Shown in pieces: positions 62,442-64,000 of a DNA stretch of 64,000 nt (positions within the stretch are counted from its first letter, which is position 1; every line of letters begins with the position of its first letter). Location: positions 2,170,001-2,234,000 of the forward strand of contig OY761986.2 of the NCBI GenBank assembly GCA_963665155.2, in the 5' to 3' direction. The notes beneath the pieces were generated by a model, which saw only the letters and a program-made list of their open reading frames with translations, did not search any database and was not told where the DNA came from. The position numbers and the translations under genes were made by a program. This stretch comes from UBA1141 sp963665155. GTDB lineage: Bacteria; Chloroflexota; Dehalococcoidia; Lucifugimonadales; UBA3495.

Positions 62442-64000
62442 TTGCGTTCAGGGTTCTCCGCCGGGCTGTACCTCGTAAATCGCCGTAGTTTCGCCCCGGA
62501 AGATATTAACTCTCACGCCTTGTCCCCAAGACAATTCTCGCACCAATGTGTGTTGGCCCGATTGTCTTGCAATCCGGCGACGCCGGAGATATTCGGCAAC
62601 AGGGCCAGGCGGACGTCCTCCAAGGGTAGAATTGGATCGCCTGCTACCTGCCGCAACACCCTCGCCGACGCTGGAGCCGATAGCATCACGAGCGGCGTCT
62701 ATAGAGTGACGGGACTCGCTTGCAACACCACATACTACTTCAGAGTAAGTGCGCGTGGAGACGGGCATCCCTACTCGACCTCCTTTGGAACCCCGTCGCC
62801 GAACTCTGGCGCGAGGATCACGAGCCCCTGTACAACTGCTGCGCCCGCGCCTGCGCCAACCGGCCTCATGGCTACGGCCTCGACTGAGACCAGCGTCAGT
62901 TTGAGTTGGAACCCCGTGACGGATGCGTATCGCTACAGGCTTGAGCATAGCGAGAGCAGCAGCGGTCCGTGGACGGCAGAAACCGAGACCAGTAGCGCAT
63001 CCGACACGGTGGGTGGTCTCAACTGCAATACCACCTACTACTTCAGGGTCCGCGCCCGTGGCGACGGCTCTCCCTATTCGACCACCTTTGGCGCGGCGTC
63101 TGGCGACGTGTCCGAGACGACTTCGACGTGTCCAAACAGGCCACCGGCCTTCAACACTGCGTCATACAGCTTCTCGGTCAACGAGGATGCCGCGAACGGC
63201 ATTCGCGTTGGCACCGTCTCAGCCATCGACCCTGATACCGGTGACGCCGTGTCGTACTCGATCACACCGGTGAGCGCCAAGTTTGCCATCGGATCGACCA
63301 GCGGCGTGATCACTGTTGGGGATGTACTCGACCATGAGAGCCAATCGTCGTATGTGCTGACCGTGGAGGCGAACGACAGCAATGGCGGCACAGACACAGC
63401 CACTGTCCGCATCGCAGTCACGGATGTCAACGAGGTTTCCATCAGCGGTCCTGGGAACGTCGTCGAAGGCGACGAGGTTTCCATCAGCGGTCCTGGGAAC
63501 GTCGTCGAAGGCGACGACATGACGTTCCCTGTCACCGCTGAACAAGGTGGTGTGACCATCACCTATGAGATCGGTGGGACGGCTACCCGGGGCGGCGATT
63601 ACGTGAACCCCGGTTTAGGTCCCCTGACCGTGACGATACCCGTTGGCGAAACCACGCGGAGCATTGTCGTAGATACCAATTCAGACAACACCGTTGAAAC
63701 GTTCGAGTCGGTCGTCGTCACTCTCAACGGCGTCGCAGTTGGGAATGCGGTAATAGATATGCCAACAGCTCTGCCACGGGCAGAATTGCCGACCTGATTA
63801 GTGTTTCATCCATCGATGACGACGACGAAGCGCCCCCGATTGTAATCGACACGTCGGAGCCGACGAGTACGATATGGCTCAAGCTGGACACTGACGGAGA
63901 TCCTAGTGACGCAAACGACTACGACCGTCGTGCTTATGTTCTGAGGATTGAAGTCCATCCGACCAGTGCCGGCGCCAATACATGGGTCCAAGGGAGTATC
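62442..64000 (+). pseudogene. FN3/cadherin/Calx-beta surface protein, frameshifted, runs off window
   Basis: Clear sense begins near 62650. There are two FN3-like domains, each ending CNTTYYFRVSARGDG or CNTTYYFRVRARGDG, a cadherin-like domain (PDTGDAVSYSITP, NGGTDTATVRIAVTDVNE) and a Calx-beta domain (ATRGGDYVNPG). Near 63762 the frame changes; the end continues NSSATGRIADLISVSSIDDD to the window edge. The sequence before 62650 is doubtful, with no signal peptide. It is an extracellular adhesion-type protein, truncated 5' and frameshifted once. Confidence 0.7.
63432..63515 (+). repeat. Tandem duplication of 42 bases
   Basis: GAGGTTTCCATCAGCGGTCC and the next 22 bases occur twice back to back, adding SISGPGNVVEGDEV between the cadherin-like and Calx-beta domains. 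The copies are identical, so the duplication is recent. Confidence 0.9.

Noticed and set aside
62448..62948. A 166-residue minus-strand frame opposite the FN3 gene
   Set aside because: The plus strand has clear FN3 domains in this range. The part before 62650 is uncertain on both strands, so no gene is claimed there.

Overview
The window reads as a chromosome segment of a Chloroflexota bacterium, most likely of the SAR202/Dehalococcoidia side. This placement is inferred from gene families recalled from that group: glycolate-oxidase subunits, a luciferase-like monooxygenase, archaellin-type filament proteins, DUF1501 and Calx-beta/FN3 surface proteins. It is not based on a marker-gene tree. 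Protein-coding density is high and nearly all core genes are intact up to about 45 kb.

Region 1 (0.5-11 kb) is a tryptophan operon. A strong sigma70-like promoter (533-562) drives a T-box leader (about 569-925). Its specifier codon UGG and UGGC bulge fit tRNA-Trp, and a terminator lies before the first gene. Order: SAM methyltransferase, trpE, a nonsense-broken enoyl-CoA hydratase, a VOC protein, trpG, a PEBP-type lipoprotein, a DUF4258/YgiT-zinc-finger pair, trpD, DUF2283, trpC, trpF, trpB. No trpA is present in the window.

Region 2 (11-25 kb) holds an SDR lacking the usual Tyr/Lys pair and a class V aminotransferase that converges on a glycolate oxidase set (glcD, glcE, glcF on the minus strand). 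A decayed RelE toxin beside an intact antitoxin sits between glcE and glcD. leuB, a Ca2+/Na+ exchanger, a large lipoprotein with a zincin-like motif and a JAMM protease follow.

Region 3 (25-45 kb) is mostly housekeeping: a protein phosphatase, DUF167, enoyl-CoA hydratase, metF, acpS, nnr, a HEAT-repeat protein, PPOX, a MaoC-like protein, a ThDP enzyme, radC, an LLM oxidoreductase and DUF1501. An IS1182-like element has cut a VOC gene exactly at CTAG, and the gene can be rejoined in frame. Two tandem archaellin paralogues each need a +1 frameshift at nearly the same place. A 153-bp inverted-repeat element and a roughly 48-copy 14-bp minisatellite lie just before a tRNA-Ala(CGC) gene.

Region 4 (45.2-55.8 kb) is an element integrated in the tRNA-Ala 3' end. 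A 26-bp direct repeat (45251-45276 and 55793-55818) bounds it. It carries a frameshifted tyrosine integrase, an IS1380 remnant, many genes broken by single stops or indels, and a few intact unknown genes.

Region 5 (55.8-64 kb) starts with a second, serine-type recombinase whose C-terminus also reads through the tRNA-derived repeat. It is followed by a truncated, repeat-containing surface metalloprotease, a split lipoprotein and a frameshifted FN3/cadherin/Calx-beta protein. Pseudogenes are concentrated after 45 kb, so real decay of an accessory region is more likely than uniform sequencing error. Re-sequencing would be needed to prove it.
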